Part shown: piece by piece, positions 1 through 8,334 of the stretch
Layout: each line of letters begins with the position of its first letter
Position numbering within the stretch: the first letter of the stretch is position 1
Virus record (IMG/VR): IMGVR_UViG_3300022926_000100
Location: 1 to 26,350 of that record
DNA from: a virus
Strand: one strand, 5' to 3'
Length of the DNA stretch: 26,350 bases
Program-made: the position numbers and the translations under genes
Notes under the pieces: generated by a model
Told to the model about the DNA's origin: nothing
Seen by the model: the letters and a program-made list of their open reading frames with translations, nothing else
Database searches by the model: none

Positions 1-672
1 AACCCAATTAAAAAGAAAGCGGTCAAATGGATCGATGATCTAACCGGCGCATGGGATGACGTGCCTGAAGGTTATGTACGCCTAGAGAACGGTGATCTAT
101 TCAAGCTTTCTAACTCTGGCGATACTCAGGTGGCCACAACTGTTGGCACATACCGTAAAGCCGCTGAGATGCTAGATCGTCTAGGCTCAGGTGATAAGCG
201 TATCGACTACGGCGCTGGCAAAGGCCTGGGTACTGACATCATCAAGGCTAAGTCTTACGAGCCATTCCCTGAAGAAGGCTTTACTCCAGACTACACAAAA
301 CCACCTAACGAACTATTTGACGCTGTTGTTAACCTCAACGTACTAAACGTGCTGCCGCCACAGATTCGTGATCAGGTGGCCAAAGAGCTGCTAGATCGTG
401 TTCGCATGAGTGGTGACGCCCTGGTAGGCGCTCGTAGCTACTCTGACGTAATGAACGCTAAGAACCCTAAGATGGTTGGCGATGGTGGCATCGTTACCAG
501 TAAAGGCACATATCAATATGGCTTTGGCGGTAAGAACGAAGGCCTGATCGACTACATGAACCGCATGGCTGAAGACATGGGTGAAGGTAAGCGCTTCGAG
601 ATGGAAAAGGCTCCACTGGCGGCAACAGGCGCTAAGATCAAGCGCGTCCCTAAGAAGAAGAAAAAGAAATGA
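1..672 (+). CDS. C-terminal part of a large phage protein with a methyltransferase-like domain (5' truncated)
   Basis: The frame is open to the first base of the window, so this is the end of a longer gene; the GTG at 61 is internal in-frame sequence and not a convincing start. The visible 223 residues resemble a class I SAM-dependent methyltransferase: a glycine-rich DYGAGKG loop (residues 69-75), an acidic residue in SYEP shortly after, and a hydrophobic strand with NLNVLNVL (111-118) where motif IV is expected. The protein ends in a run of six lysines. Methyltransferase domains of this kind occur inside phage 'large polyvalent proteins' that may be injected with the genome; membership of that group is inference, because the N-terminal part is missing. 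It overlaps the next gene by four bases. Target unknown (DNA, RNA or protein). Confidence 0.6.
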   Translation, partial: NPIKKKAVKWIDDLTGAWDDVPEGYVRLENGDLFKLSNSGDTQVATTVGTYRKAAEMLDRLGSGDKRIDYGAGKGLGTDIIKAKSYEPFPEEGFTPDYTKPPNELFDAVVNLNVLNVLPPQIRDQVAKELLDRVRMSGDALVGARSYSDVMNAKNPKMVGDGGIVTSKGTYQYGFGGKNEGLIDYMNRMAEDMGEGKRFEMEKAPLAATGAKIKRVPKKKKKK

Positions 673-2459
673 GCGCAGTCGTCGATGAAGTCGTCAAACT
701 TATCAAGTTAGGCTTACTAAAGCCTGATGCAGCTGCAAAGCCCAGGGCTATCAAGAACGCTCAAGAAGAGTACAAAAACCTGATAAAGAAGAAGCACTAT
801 CGTGAGATGGTTGCTAAAGCTGCAGAGGATGACTTCGGTAGTCTCTATGTACCAGAAAACGTACAGCACCAGATCGTAAAGCCAGAAGACTTCGCTGGCC
901 ACGCATTGGTTAACTACAAGACCGATCGCAGTGACTTGGGTGTTGTTGATCGATTCCTTGGTACTCAGATGGGCACTAAGGTTCAATCAGGCACTAAGTT
1001 CACGCCAAAGCACGCTGATGAGCTGTTTGGTTGGGCGTCTATGGGATCCGATACCGGAATGTCTGGTATCGCCAACAAGGCGCATCGCAAAGCCATAGCT
1101 ACTGAGAACCTGACTGATATGCCATCGGCTGCAAGCAGTGTTCTTATGGGTGAAGAGTCATCACGATTCAGTGTACCAGTAGCTGAGATGATGCTTAAGC
1201 TCGTTAAAGACAACATGCCATCTAAGCAGGCCGTTAAAGCATTTGATGATGAGATGCGTAAAACTGATAAGAAATGGGTTGGCCTGGAATCAGATGAAGC
1301 GCTAGAGCAGCTGAAAGGCTTGGGCGATCACACCATGAAAGGCGCAGGCGCTCACCGTAAGCGATTCCTTCAGGTGCTAGAGAAGCCTGAGTTCCGCAAG
1401 ATGGGCTTCCCGCAGCCAAACACCGCATTGCCAGTTATTGATAACCCTGAGTACGCAGGATTACCTATTGGCACTCAAGGCTTGAATATGTGGCTGCCTG
1501 ACACAGCTCGTCGGGTAGAGAATAAAACCGGACTGCACGAGTCATACTCTCACATTCTGCCAAGGCTTGAAGGCACAATGGGCCGCTACGAGGTTCCTGT
1601 TAGCTTTGCAGCACAGAACCCTGCAGTTATGCGTGCATTAGGCGACGCTTACACGACTCCAAAGTGGAGCGAAAAGACACTCAAGCTGACTAAGCCACGA
1701 CCATTCACTTATGGTGAGTTAATGACCGCCAACATGGATAGATCAGCCGGCGCTACTGGCACTATCCAAAAGATTGATCAAGAGTCTATCGACTCAGTAA
1801 ATAAGGCTATCGAGTACAACAAAGCATTGATCGCTAAGTACGGCTCTCTGCCTGCAGCTTTGGCGGCCGGCGAGGTTATGGCTGACGAGAAGCCTGACGA
1901 GGCTAAGTACAACCCATTTGCCAGCCTGGTCCGCAAGTACGGCTTTACTCAAGCTCAGGAGATGATCAATGACATCAAGTCTCAGATCGATCGTAAACAG
2001 CAGATCAAAGACGACGCAGCCAAGATGGCTAGCTGGGAGCGCGAATCTCATCGTGCGCCACGCAGCGACACACTGATCGACATTGGTAACTTCATTAAGG
2101 CAGACGAAGGCAACATTGGCTTGCTAGATGCTATGGGCACAACGCTAGAGAAGATTGGCCAAGGTATGGAGCTAGATTGGCAAGATTACGTCGTTCCAGC
2201 GCTTGAAGTCGCTGCAATCCCGCTAATGAAGCCAAGTATCAGCTCTCTACGCTCTATAGGTACTAAGGCTCAGCCATTCAGACACGTTGTTGACGACGCT
2301 GTTATGTACGATCGCTATGGCAATCGCTTAGGTGCTAAAGGCTTCCAAAAAGGCGTTAGTGGATGGGAGTTAGGTAGCTCTGCTGCTGACGTTGGATTAA
2401 ATACAGCTATGGCAGGCGCTACGCTTGAAGAAATATTGCGGAAGTTGGCAGAACAATGA
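669..2459 (+). CDS. Large phage protein of unknown function, probably virion-associated
   Basis: 596 residues starting at an ATG that overlaps the previous stop (ATGA), so translation is probably coupled. No catalytic motif is recognised. The N-terminal 60 residues are helical and basic. Residues about 100-215 contain a G/S-rich stretch followed by helices, and about 270-310 hold Pro/Gly-rich segments. The C-terminal third is helical with a moderately hydrophobic stretch near 510-520 (VVPALEVAAIPL). Size, composition and position, between a methyltransferase-bearing protein and the adaptor gene, suggest an internal virion or polyvalent accessory protein. This is inference; a non-structural role is equally possible. 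The coding region is certain from its length and tight packing. Confidence 0.6.
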   Translation: MSAVVDEVVKLIKLGLLKPDAAAKPRAIKNAQEEYKNLIKKKHYREMVAKAAEDDFGSLYVPENVQHQIVKPEDFAGHALVNYKTDRSDLGVVDRFLGTQMGTKVQSGTKFTPKHADELFGWASMGSDTGMSGIANKAHRKAIATENLTDMPSAASSVLMGEESSRFSVPVAEMMLKLVKDNMPSKQAVKAFDDEMRKTDKKWVGLESDEALEQLKGLGDHTMKGAGAHRKRFLQVLEKPEFRKMGFPQPNTALPVIDNPEYAGLPIGTQGLNMWLPDTARRVENKTGLHESYSHILPRLEGTMGRYEVPVSFAAQNPAVMRALGDAYTTPKWSEKTLKLTKPRPFTYGELMTANMDRSAGATGTIQKIDQESIDSVNKAIEYNKALIAKYGSLPAALAAGEVMADEKPDEAKYNPFASLVRKYGFTQAQEMINDIKSQIDRKQQIKDDAAKMASWERESHRAPRSDTLIDIGNFIKADEGNIGLLDAMGTTLEKIGQGMELDWQDYVVPALEVAAIPLMKPSISSLRSIGTKAQPFRHVVDDAVMYDRYGNRLGAKGFQKGVSGWELGSSAADVGLNTAMAGATLEEILRKLAEQ

Positions 2460-2803
2460 CACCAATAGAAATGCAAGGTATCCTAGATGCCATCCGAGCC
2501 ATGAACGAAGGTCAGTACGCTGCCCGTGGTGAATACGTCACTGAGACACCACGCATGAGTAAGGTAAACCCAACACGACAGGCTTATGACTACGAGGTTG
2601 AAGGTTTGCCTGAGAGTAAGTTCATGCTCTACGACTATTCCGAGCCTAAGCCATACGAGCATAAGTTCGACGAAAATGAGATGATGCAGATACTTGAGGC
2701 TTTCAGCAAAGGTAAAGTATATCGACCAATGCAAGCAGAACCCGGTACTGAAGAGTATAATTCCGAGGTAAAGCGCAAGTACCCAGTATTCTTTAGAGAC
2801 TGA
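2456..2803 (+). CDS. Hypothetical phage protein, 115 aa
   Basis: The start overlaps the stop of the upstream gene by four bases (ATGA), indicating coupled translation, and the adaptor gene follows after two bases. The protein is acidic and tyrosine-rich (for example YDYEVEG, MLYDYSEPKPYEHKFDE), with a predicted helical N-terminus (MTPIEMQGILDAIRAMNEG) and a second helix near residues 72-85. No signal peptide, membrane segment or known motif is visible. It may work with the large protein before it, but nothing in the sequence shows this. A long antisense reading frame over the same bases is treated as a shadow. Confidence 0.6.
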   Translation: MTPIEMQGILDAIRAMNEGQYAARGEYVTETPRMSKVNPTRQAYDYEVEGLPESKFMLYDYSEPKPYEHKFDENEMMQILEAFSKGKVYRPMQAEPGTEEYNSEVKRKYPVFFRD

Positions 2804-2805
2804 TT

Positions 2806-3438
2806 ATGGCCATTACTAACTATACAAACCTGCAGACAACGATCGCGGACTTCTTGAACCGAGATGACTTGACGTCTGTTATTCCTACGTTCATCCAGTT
2901 AGCTGAAGGACAGATGAACCGCGAGGTTCGTCATTACAAAATGGAAGCTCGATCTAACGGCCAGCAAACAGGCGGCGATCAGTATATGCAAGTGCCGGCT
3001 GATTGGCTTGAGACTATCCGATTGCACCTGACAAGCTCAGGTACTTCAGCGCTTACATTGATGAGTCGGGCTGCTATAGCAGACATACGAGCCAAGAATG
3101 AGAACGTCTCAACAGTATTGCCGTATTACTACTGCCACTCTGATGGCCAGTTCGAGCTGTATCCTACGCCAGTAGAAGACACTGACTTCGAGCTGCTGTA
3201 TTATCAAAAGATTCCAAATCTGAGTTCATCAGTAACAACCAACTGGTTGCTGACTGACGCACCAGATGTTTACCTATATGGAGCTTTGCTCCACAGTGCG
3301 CCATACTTGGCTGAAGATGCTAGAGTCGCAGTCTGGGCGCAAATGTATTCTGCCGCTGTGCAGAATGTAAACAACGCGTCTGAAAAGGCACGTTATTCCG
3401 GCTCTGGCATGACACTTAAAGTACGAGGATTAGGCTAA
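2806..3438 (+). CDS. Head-to-tail adaptor protein (SU10 adaptor-like)
   Basis: 210 residues. The N-terminus (NYTNLQTTIADFLNRDDL, then IPTFIQLAEGQMNREVR) matches the start I know from the SU10-type phage adaptor family, which forms a ring under the portal and connects the capsid to the short tail. The family pattern continues with a helix carrying a conserved R at 39-45, a VPADWLE turn near 63-69 and a C-terminal helix rich in Ala and Asn. The assignment is by remembered family pattern, not by a search. The next gene starts inside its TAATG stop, a one-base overlap. Unlike in many podoviruses, the portal gene is about 13 kb downstream rather than next door. Confidence 0.7.
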   Translation: MAITNYTNLQTTIADFLNRDDLTSVIPTFIQLAEGQMNREVRHYKMEARSNGQQTGGDQYMQVPADWLETIRLHLTSSGTSALTLMSRAAIADIRAKNENVSTVLPYYYCHSDGQFELYPTPVEDTDFELLYYQKIPNLSSSVTTNWLLTDAPDVYLYGALLHSAPYLAEDARVAVWAQMYSAAVQNVNNASEKARYSGSGMTLKVRGLG

Positions 3439-3824
3439 TGTCTTTTTCAAATTATTTAGAAACCGAACTGCTTGACCACGTTTTCGCGGGCAATGCATAC
3501 ACTGCGCCATCTACCTTGTATTTGTCGCTTCACACCGCAAACCCTGACGAAGATGCATCAGGCGCTGAAGTTTCAACTTCTGGCACTGCATACGCTCGTC
3601 AAACAGCAACTTTTTCAGTATCAGGTAACACTGCGACAACTACTGCTGCAATTGAGTTTGCAACAGCTACCGCTAACTTCGGAACAGTGACTCACGTTGC
3701 TGTGTGGGATGCTGCGACATCCGGCAATATGCTGATTTATGCAGCGTTAGCTTCATCTAAAACAATCGAAACTGGTGACGTATTCCGCGTACCGGCAGGC
3801 GATTTAGATATTACCCTGGACTGA
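3438..3824 (+). CDS. Small tail protein, Gp80-like
   Basis: 128 residues. The sequence follows the pattern of the small phage tail/fibre family often annotated as Gp80-like: an N-terminal helix (SNYLETELLDHVFAG), then LYLSLHTANPDED, a SYARQ-like strand (AYARQTATFSVS), FGTVTHVAVWDA and a C-terminal LDITLD strand. Such proteins are mostly beta-structured and are found beside tail fibre genes. Its start overlaps the adaptor stop by one base and a Ser/Ala-rich tail protein follows after three bases. The exact position in the particle is not known for this family. A 72-codon overlapping + strand frame (3472-3690) is considered a shadow. Confidence 0.65.
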   Translation: MSFSNYLETELLDHVFAGNAYTAPSTLYLSLHTANPDEDASGAEVSTSGTAYARQTATFSVSGNTATTTAAIEFATATANFGTVTHVAVWDAATSGNMLIYAALASSKTIETGDVFRVPAGDLDITLD

Positions 3825-3827
3825 TAA

Positions 3828-4529
3828 ATGCCTATTGAACGCGGCGGTTACAGTCTTTACCTTTACGGTTCAGGCGACTTCGGTACAAGCGGCGTTATCC
3901 ATGAGGGTAGCGCTTCTGTATCGGCTTCCGCGTCAATGTCGGCTTCTGGTGGTCGTTCGCTAAAAAGTTCAGCAGCGGCATCTGTTTCTTCTGCGACAGC
4001 AGCAAGCGCAATGCGTGAACGTGAATCTGGCGCATTAGCTTCAGTCACTTCAACGATTATTGCAGCCGGTGAAGGCGTTGTAATCAAACGCACTGATAAA
4101 CTCGCTTATGGCGGTGGTGTTTACGGATACAACGTATTTGATAATGCTGACTTGCAGACAATATCGTCAGCAACTTCAGCAGGGTCAACGGCGAGCGGTG
4201 AAAAAATCCATCTTGGCTCTGCTTCTGCATCGGCGTCAGCATCTTCAGCAAGCTCATCTGAGCGCGTTAGAGAGGCGAATGTCCCAACAAACTTAGCCGA
4301 TGGCACCTTCAATAGTTACGCGTACACAACAGCTTCTGCGCAAGGTGCATTTACAGTAAATTCTCAGCCTAGAACCGTGACTGCGAGAGCAACTCCTGCT
4401 TTGGTAGTCGAAAGGGTCAGGTTTACGACACAGCTTTCCGTAGTTGAATCGGCTACGATTGCTATCGGTCGTGAAAAATGGGAAATTATCACCAACGATT
4501 CAAATATTTGGACTACAATCGCCGCATAA
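3828..4529 (+). CDS. Repetitive Ser/Ala-rich, Tyr-Gly motif tail protein
   Basis: 233 residues with two copies of a composite module. Copy one has a Tyr-Gly motif (YLYGSGDFGTSG, 11-22), IHEGSAS, a Ser/Ala tract of alternating S and A, and RERE (63-66). Copy two has YGGGVYGYNVF (94-104), IHLGSAS, another Ser/Ala tract and RVRE (146-149). The C-terminal 80 residues are non-repetitive and beta-rich, with alternating hydrophobic residues. YGxGxYG motifs are common in phage tail proteins. I recognise no enzyme signature. Its place between a Gp80-like protein and the tail fibre suggests an exposed or linking tail component. The Ser-rich tracts could be sites for modification, which is speculation. 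Confidence 0.65.
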   Translation: MPIERGGYSLYLYGSGDFGTSGVIHEGSASVSASASMSASGGRSLKSSAAASVSSATAASAMRERESGALASVTSTIIAAGEGVVIKRTDKLAYGGGVYGYNVFDNADLQTISSATSAGSTASGEKIHLGSASASASASSASSSERVREANVPTNLADGTFNSYAYTTASAQGAFTVNSQPRTVTARATPALVVERVRFTTQLSVVESATIAIGREKWEIITNDSNIWTTIAA

Positions 4530-4551
4530 CGGCACATAGAGGAAATATCTC

Positions 4552-5949
4552 ATGGCAGATACTACGACAACCAATTATAGCTTGACCAAGCCGGAAGTCG
4601 GCGCGTCTGAGGATACTTGGGGTACTAAACTAAATGATAACCTTGACACTATCGATGGTCAGCTAAAGACTAACGCTGATGCTATTACAGCAAAGCAAGC
4701 GACCCTTACGTCAGGTGATATCACGACAGATCTTTTGGCTGCTGATGCTGTAGATGGCACTAAGATCGCTGACAATAGCATTGATTCTGAACACTACGTT
4801 GATGGCTCAATCGATACTGTACACATTGCTGACGACGCAGTAGACGGCACTAAGATTGCTGATAACTCAGTTGGCACTGCGGCGATGGATGTTGCTAGCA
4901 CAGGCACAGCCGGTCAATTCCTGAGTTCAGATGGCGACGGCTCTATGTCATGGGCTGACGCTCCAAGCTCTGGTTTGTTTTCAGACACTATTGACGTAAA
5001 TGACGGTGGTGCAACTGCGATCACGTTGACTGCTAACGACAACGGTAAGTCGCTTTTAATTACTTCAGACAGAACAACCATTACTTTGCCAAGTTACCAA
5101 GATGGTTTGGCTTTTGCTATTTCTCAAAAGCTTGAAGATAGCGAAGAAGTAATCATTCAGGCTACCGATGAACTTGACGAGTTAGGGCTGGGTGGCGGCA
5201 TCATGGCAGGTAAGAAAGATTACCTGGTTGGCGCTGTTGGTGGTGTGTGGCGTGTGTTTAAAGAAACTCTCGGCTTCCCTGTTAACTATCAGAATATTAC
5301 GGCTTCAGGCACATATACCCCACATCCATCAGCAATCAGTGTTTTGGTTTGTTGTTGTGGCGGCGGAAACGGTGGCGGTGGCGGTTACGCTGAAAAATAT
5401 TATGCTGACGCACAAGCGTTAGCTGGCACTACAATTAGTATTGGTTCGGCAGCTCAGTTTGACGGCATGACTGCAAACGCAGCGAGTGGTCAGACTGGCG
5501 GTAACGGTAGTGGCGGCACAGTTTCTTATTCTGGCGGTAACGGCGGTAGTGGCGCATATGCTAACCATTACGGTCAGTACGCTAATGGCGGTCAAGGCGG
5601 CGGCGGCGGTCGTGGCGGCAACGGCGGTCAAGGCGGTAGCGGTATTATTAGTAACATGACTGCACAAAGAAAAGATGGCGGACAAGGCGGCTCAAGTGGC
5701 GGCAATAATGGCGCAAATGCAAGTCACAACGTTAATTCCACGCCTAACGGAAGCAACGGCACTGGTTCAGTTGCAGCTGCTGAAGACATGAGTGATACAG
5801 GCAACACAAACGAAGGTGTGGGTCGTTATTCTCACAACTTCTCTTATCAGGTGCTTGGTCGAAATCGAGGTGGCGCATCGATTCCTAACGGACTTGCTGG
5901 CTCTGGGGCAACTAAAGTCACATTTATTGAAATCTTGTTCAACCGTTAA
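4552..5949 (+). CDS. Tail fibre protein with repeat shaft and glycine-rich C-terminal domain
   Basis: 465 residues, preceded by an AGAGGAAA ribosome site. The N-terminus ([28 protein letters not shown], residues 8-35) is the attachment segment seen in many phage tail fibres. Residues 62-108 contain two copies of [12 protein letters not shown] set 30 residues apart, typical of a trimeric shaft. A beta-rich part spans about 140-240. From about 245 to the end is a glycine-rich domain (Gly_rich_2-like: strand [12 protein letters not shown], then GGGNGGGGG) with many GGQGG/GGNGG repeats to residue 384, closing with a hydrophobic strand ([10 protein letters not shown]). Glycine-rich tips of other phage fibres fold as polyglycine helices that bind the host receptor. 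The tail assembly chaperone gene follows after 12 bases. Confidence 0.85.
   Translation: MADTTTTNYSLTKPEVGASEDTWGTKLNDNLDTIDGQLKTNADAITAKQATLTSGDITTDLLAADAVDGTKIADNSIDSEHYVDGSIDTVHIADDAVDGTKIADNSVGTAAMDVASTGTAGQFLSSDGDGSMSWADAPSSGLFSDTIDVNDGGATAITLTANDNGKSLLITSDRTTITLPSYQDGLAFAISQKLEDSEEVIIQATDELDELGLGGGIMAGKKDYLVGAVGGVWRVFKETLGFPVNYQNITASGTYTPHPSAISVLVCCCGGGNGGGGGYAEKYYADAQALAGTTISIGSAAQFDGMTANAASGQTGGNGSGGTVSYSGGNGGSGAYANHYGQYANGGQGGGGGRGGNGGQGGSGIISNMTAQRKDGGQGGSSGGNNGANASHNVNSTPNGSNGTGSVAAAEDMSDTGNTNEGVGRYSHNFSYQVLGRNRGGASIPNGLAGSGATKVTFIEILFNR
4744..4869 (+). repeat. Two imperfect direct repeats inside the tail fibre shaft
   Basis: 36-base imperfect copies at 4744-4779 and 4834-4869, a 90-base period, both encoding [12 protein letters not shown]. 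The intervening residues ([14 protein letters not shown]) are a more diverged version of the same pattern. The copies differ mostly at third codon positions, so they are maintained at the protein level. Confidence 0.8.
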
Positions 5950-5961
5950 TTGGGGTAAGAT

Positions 5962-6321
5962 ATGAAATACTATGCAATTATTGAAGGCGGTTTAGTAACA
6001 AACGTTCTTATCTGTGAGGATGACTACGTTCCCGCGAATGGCACAGAAGTTACAGAAGATGTGTTTACATACGCCGGAACACAAGACGGAACTAAGTCTT
6101 TAGATCAAGTTCAAGCAGACGCGGCGACCGCCAAAGATGCAGCGGATTTAGAGCAGCGTAAGAAAGAAGCCCGTGAGTGGCGCGACCAGATGCTTAAGGA
6201 CACCGATTGGTGGGCTGTATCGGATCGCACGATGACGCAAGAGCAGATTGACACACGTCAAGCATTGCGTGATTACCCTTCCAAAGAAGGCTTCCCTGAC
6301 GTACCATTCATGGATGAATGA
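5962..6321 (+). CDS. Phage tail assembly chaperone-like protein
   Basis: 119 residues. The C-terminal half has the signature of the Phage_tail_APC family: a charged helix (EQRKKEAREWRDQMLKDTDWW, residues 65-84), a variable linker, QALRDYPSKEGFPDVPF (100-116). The N-terminal part (MKYYAIIEGGLVTNVLICED) is a short beta segment common to proteins encoded after tail fibres. Members are thought to help fibres fold or assemble. The fibre gene directly upstream supports the call. Its stop codon lies inside the start region of the first oxygenase gene, an eight-base overlap. Confidence 0.75.
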   Translation: MKYYAIIEGGLVTNVLICEDDYVPANGTEVTEDVFTYAGTQDGTKSLDQVQADAATAKDAADLEQRKKEAREWRDQMLKDTDWWAVSDRTMTQEQIDTRQALRDYPSKEGFPDVPFMDE

Positions 6322-6922
6322 GGTCATACAGCACGAAAAACCATTTCCATACGTTGAAATCCGTAACGCTTACACCGAAAGCGAAGTAAGCGACATAATG
6401 AAAGAGCTTGATTCGTTCCATGAGTCAGGCTCTTTTTTACCACCAGAGCAAACAGGCTCTGCGGCTGACGACAATGAATTACTAAAGAAAAACTCAGCTG
6501 TATGGGTTGATGATGTTTATCAAAATAGAAGTGAATCACCGATCCTTTGCCACAACAGAAAGTTATTTTCTATAGGCAGTCAACTTGACTTACGCAAGCT
6601 TGGTGCAGTGTTTAGAACTGTTGAAAAATGCACGTTAGATTGGACGTTGGTTAGTTACTACGAAAACGAAGATCTGTATAAACCTCATCACGACGCAAGC
6701 AACCTGACGGCTTTAACGTACTTTTTCAAACAGCCTAAAAAGTTTACCGGCGGAGACTTGTACTTTCCTGAATATGATTTTGTTCTTGAATCAAAATTCA
6801 ATACAACGTATATTTTTTGTAGCCTAGAGATGCATGGTGTTACTAATGTAGTCATGGATGGCAAAGATGAAGGTAAGTGTAATGGTCGATATTGCATGAG
6901 CCAGTTTTTAAGTTTCAGATAG
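6314..6922 (+). CDS. 2OG-Fe(II) oxygenase (prolyl-4-hydroxylase-like), copy 1
   Basis: 202 residues from the ATG at 6314; the open frame extends back to 6248, but that would lie wholly inside the chaperone gene, so the short overlap is preferred. The iron and 2-oxoglutarate ligands of the double-stranded beta-helix fold are in place: HxD at His125-Asp127 (YKPHHDAS), TGGDLYFP (145-152), distal His174 (EMHGV) and Arg192 (GRYCMSQF) for 2-oxoglutarate. The enzyme should couple 2-oxoglutarate decarboxylation to oxidation of a substrate; the substrate (protein, nucleic acid or sugar) cannot be told. Several 60-base lines here hold only 33-40% G+C by hand count, against about 52% in sampled portal and nozzle-gene lines, which suggests separate acquisition. 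Confidence 0.8.
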   Translation: MNEVIQHEKPFPYVEIRNAYTESEVSDIMKELDSFHESGSFLPPEQTGSAADDNELLKKNSAVWVDDVYQNRSESPILCHNRKLFSIGSQLDLRKLGAVFRTVEKCTLDWTLVSYYENEDLYKPHHDASNLTALTYFFKQPKKFTGGDLYFPEYDFVLESKFNTTYIFCSLEMHGVTNVVMDGKDEGKCNGRYCMSQFLSFR

Positions 6923-6936
6923 CAATAGAGGTCAAT

Positions 6937-7533
6937 ATGCAATCTAAAATAACCGACTTTGTCGGAGTCTATGATGGCTTTTTCACGCCTGAATGGTGCG
7001 ATGAGGTAATAAAAGCTTTTGAAATCCACCATGAAGATGGACTAACAAAGACGCGCCAAGAATTACATGATGGCGATGAAGTACACAAGAAAGATATATC
7101 GACTTGGACTGCCGAGTACTGCCATGCTGAGGCAAAGTTCTCAGGTTTAAGGACAGTATTAAACAGGACGTTTAATGACGTTTTTTGGCAGAAAATATAC
7201 CCAAATTATGCTGAAACATACTCGGCATTAAAACACTGCGATAACTTCACTATTTACGAAAACAAGGTGCAAAAGACTAACCCTGGCGGCGGTTATCATA
7301 TTTGGCACTTTGAGTCGGCTGCTCGCGCACAATCTAATAGAATTTTAACGCATATCTTATATCTCAATGATGTTGAGGAAGGCGGTGAAACCGAGCTTCT
7401 TTATTTAGGTAAAAGAATAAAACCCGTGAAAGGCAGGCTGGTGTTGTTCCCTGCTGCATTCACGCATACCCATAGAGGTAACCCGCCGCTATCTGGATCG
7501 AAGTATATCGTTACAGGTTGGGCTGAATTCTGA
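6937..7533 (+). CDS. 2OG-Fe(II) oxygenase-like protein, copy 2 (HxE variant)
   Basis: 198 residues from the ATG at 6937, chosen because a GAGG ribosome site lies just upstream; the open frame back to 6892 would overlap the preceding gene. Core motifs: YHIWHFES (120-127) giving His124 and Glu126 in place of the usual HxD, LYLNDVEEGGETELLY (141-156), FPAAFTHTHRGNPP (171-184) supplying the distal His (177 or 179), and KYIVTGW at the end. I recall the same YHxWHxE and FTHTHRGNPP pattern from marine phage oxygenases, so the Glu is probably a family trait, not decay. It shares little obvious sequence with copy 1. Sampled lines are 33-35% G+C. Confidence 0.75.
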   Translation: MQSKITDFVGVYDGFFTPEWCDEVIKAFEIHHEDGLTKTRQELHDGDEVHKKDISTWTAEYCHAEAKFSGLRTVLNRTFNDVFWQKIYPNYAETYSALKHCDNFTIYENKVQKTNPGGGYHIWHFESAARAQSNRILTHILYLNDVEEGGETELLYLGKRIKPVKGRLVLFPAAFTHTHRGNPPLSGSKYIVTGWAEF

Positions 7534-8273
7534 TGTTTAAGAAAGAGAAAGATATCGAGCTTACTTTTGTATGTCACGACGCAAACGCGTATCACCAGCA
7601 TAGTGTTCACCTTGCTCGCAATAATATGCCTGATTGGTATAAAAACCTGCCTAAGCCTGAAGGTTACAACTTCGATAAGGATCATTCTTTGCCAAACATG
7701 AAGTTATGTAGCGGCTTGACCGATATGTACGACAAGATGATCGAAATTCCGATGTGGTCAGATGTCGCGTTTAAGATCGGCAAAAAAGGCACTAATTTTT
7801 GGGCTTACGCATTTGCGAGCATGGATGGCGGATTTACGCAGCACAATGAATATCAGCGTGGGACATTTCGCCCTGATGAAAGTAACTGCCACATGAAGTT
7901 GGATATGGTTTGGATGGTTGAGTCTAGCGAGCCAGTCGATCTGCTAATGCTAATGCCGTCATGGTCTAACAATTACAGTGAACACATAACGTGGCTTGAG
8001 GGCGTTCTTGATACCGAATTTATATCAACGCTTAACGTCAATATGATGTTTGCTAGAAAGGATGAAGATTACGAACTAACCCTCAAGGAAAACGATCCGG
8101 CGGCTTTCTTACTCCCCTTGACACAGAAAAATGTGAAAATTAAAACGGAGCTAGTCTCTAAGGATGAGTGGGAAGCAAGAAGGGCAGCAACCTTTAGACC
8201 AACGTCTTTTGTGGGCGGCTTGCAAAAGGCACGAAAAAGCAAAGCGAAGTGCCCGTTCAGGTTCAATCGATAG
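7533..8273 (+). CDS. Unknown protein between oxygenase and tail genes, 246 aa
   Basis: The start overlaps the oxygenase stop by one or two bases, so the two are translationally coupled. Visible features: an N-terminal strand (IELTFVCHDANAYHQH), MPDWYKNLP (32-40), a short Cys-containing segment (MKLCSGLTDMYDKMIEIPMW), then alternating strands rich in Trp, Met and His. The C-terminal 40 residues are basic and end in KCPFRFNR. I recall similarly shaped proteins next to 2OG-Fe(II) oxygenases in marine phages but cannot name a family with confidence. No HxD...H set typical of the oxygenases is convincing here. It may be a partner or substrate-binding protein for the neighbouring enzyme; this is inference from position only. 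Confidence 0.6.
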   Translation: MFKKEKDIELTFVCHDANAYHQHSVHLARNNMPDWYKNLPKPEGYNFDKDHSLPNMKLCSGLTDMYDKMIEIPMWSDVAFKIGKKGTNFWAYAFASMDGGFTQHNEYQRGTFRPDESNCHMKLDMVWMVESSEPVDLLMLMPSWSNNYSEHITWLEGVLDTEFISTLNVNMMFARKDEDYELTLKENDPAAFLLPLTQKNVKIKTELVSKDEWEARRAATFRPTSFVGGLQKARKSKAKCPFRFNR

Positions 8274-8303
8274 TACTATTGGAATGTTCCGGATAATCTG
8301 CCA

Positions 8304-8321
8304 AAATCACAGCAATGATTT
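8304..8321 (+). other. Small hairpin in the leader of the nozzle-like gene
   Basis: The 61-base gap before 8335 holds AAATCA-CAGCAA-TGATTT, a six-base-pair stem with a six-base loop, ending two bases before the AGGAGAG ribosome site. No U-run follows, so it is not a terminator. It could be an RNA processing or start-control element, or chance in AT-rich sequence. Confidence 0.3.
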
Positions 8322-8334
8322 ATAGGAGAGCGAT

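Noticed and set aside
5500-5700. Repeated GGCGGT units as a possible CRISPR or satellite array
   Set aside because: They are irregular, follow codon phase and encode the glycine-rich fibre domain.
8274-8334. Promoter in the gap before the nozzle-like gene (GATAAT at 8292)
   Set aside because: No -35-like hexamer at a suitable distance; only a small hairpin and a ribosome site are supportable.
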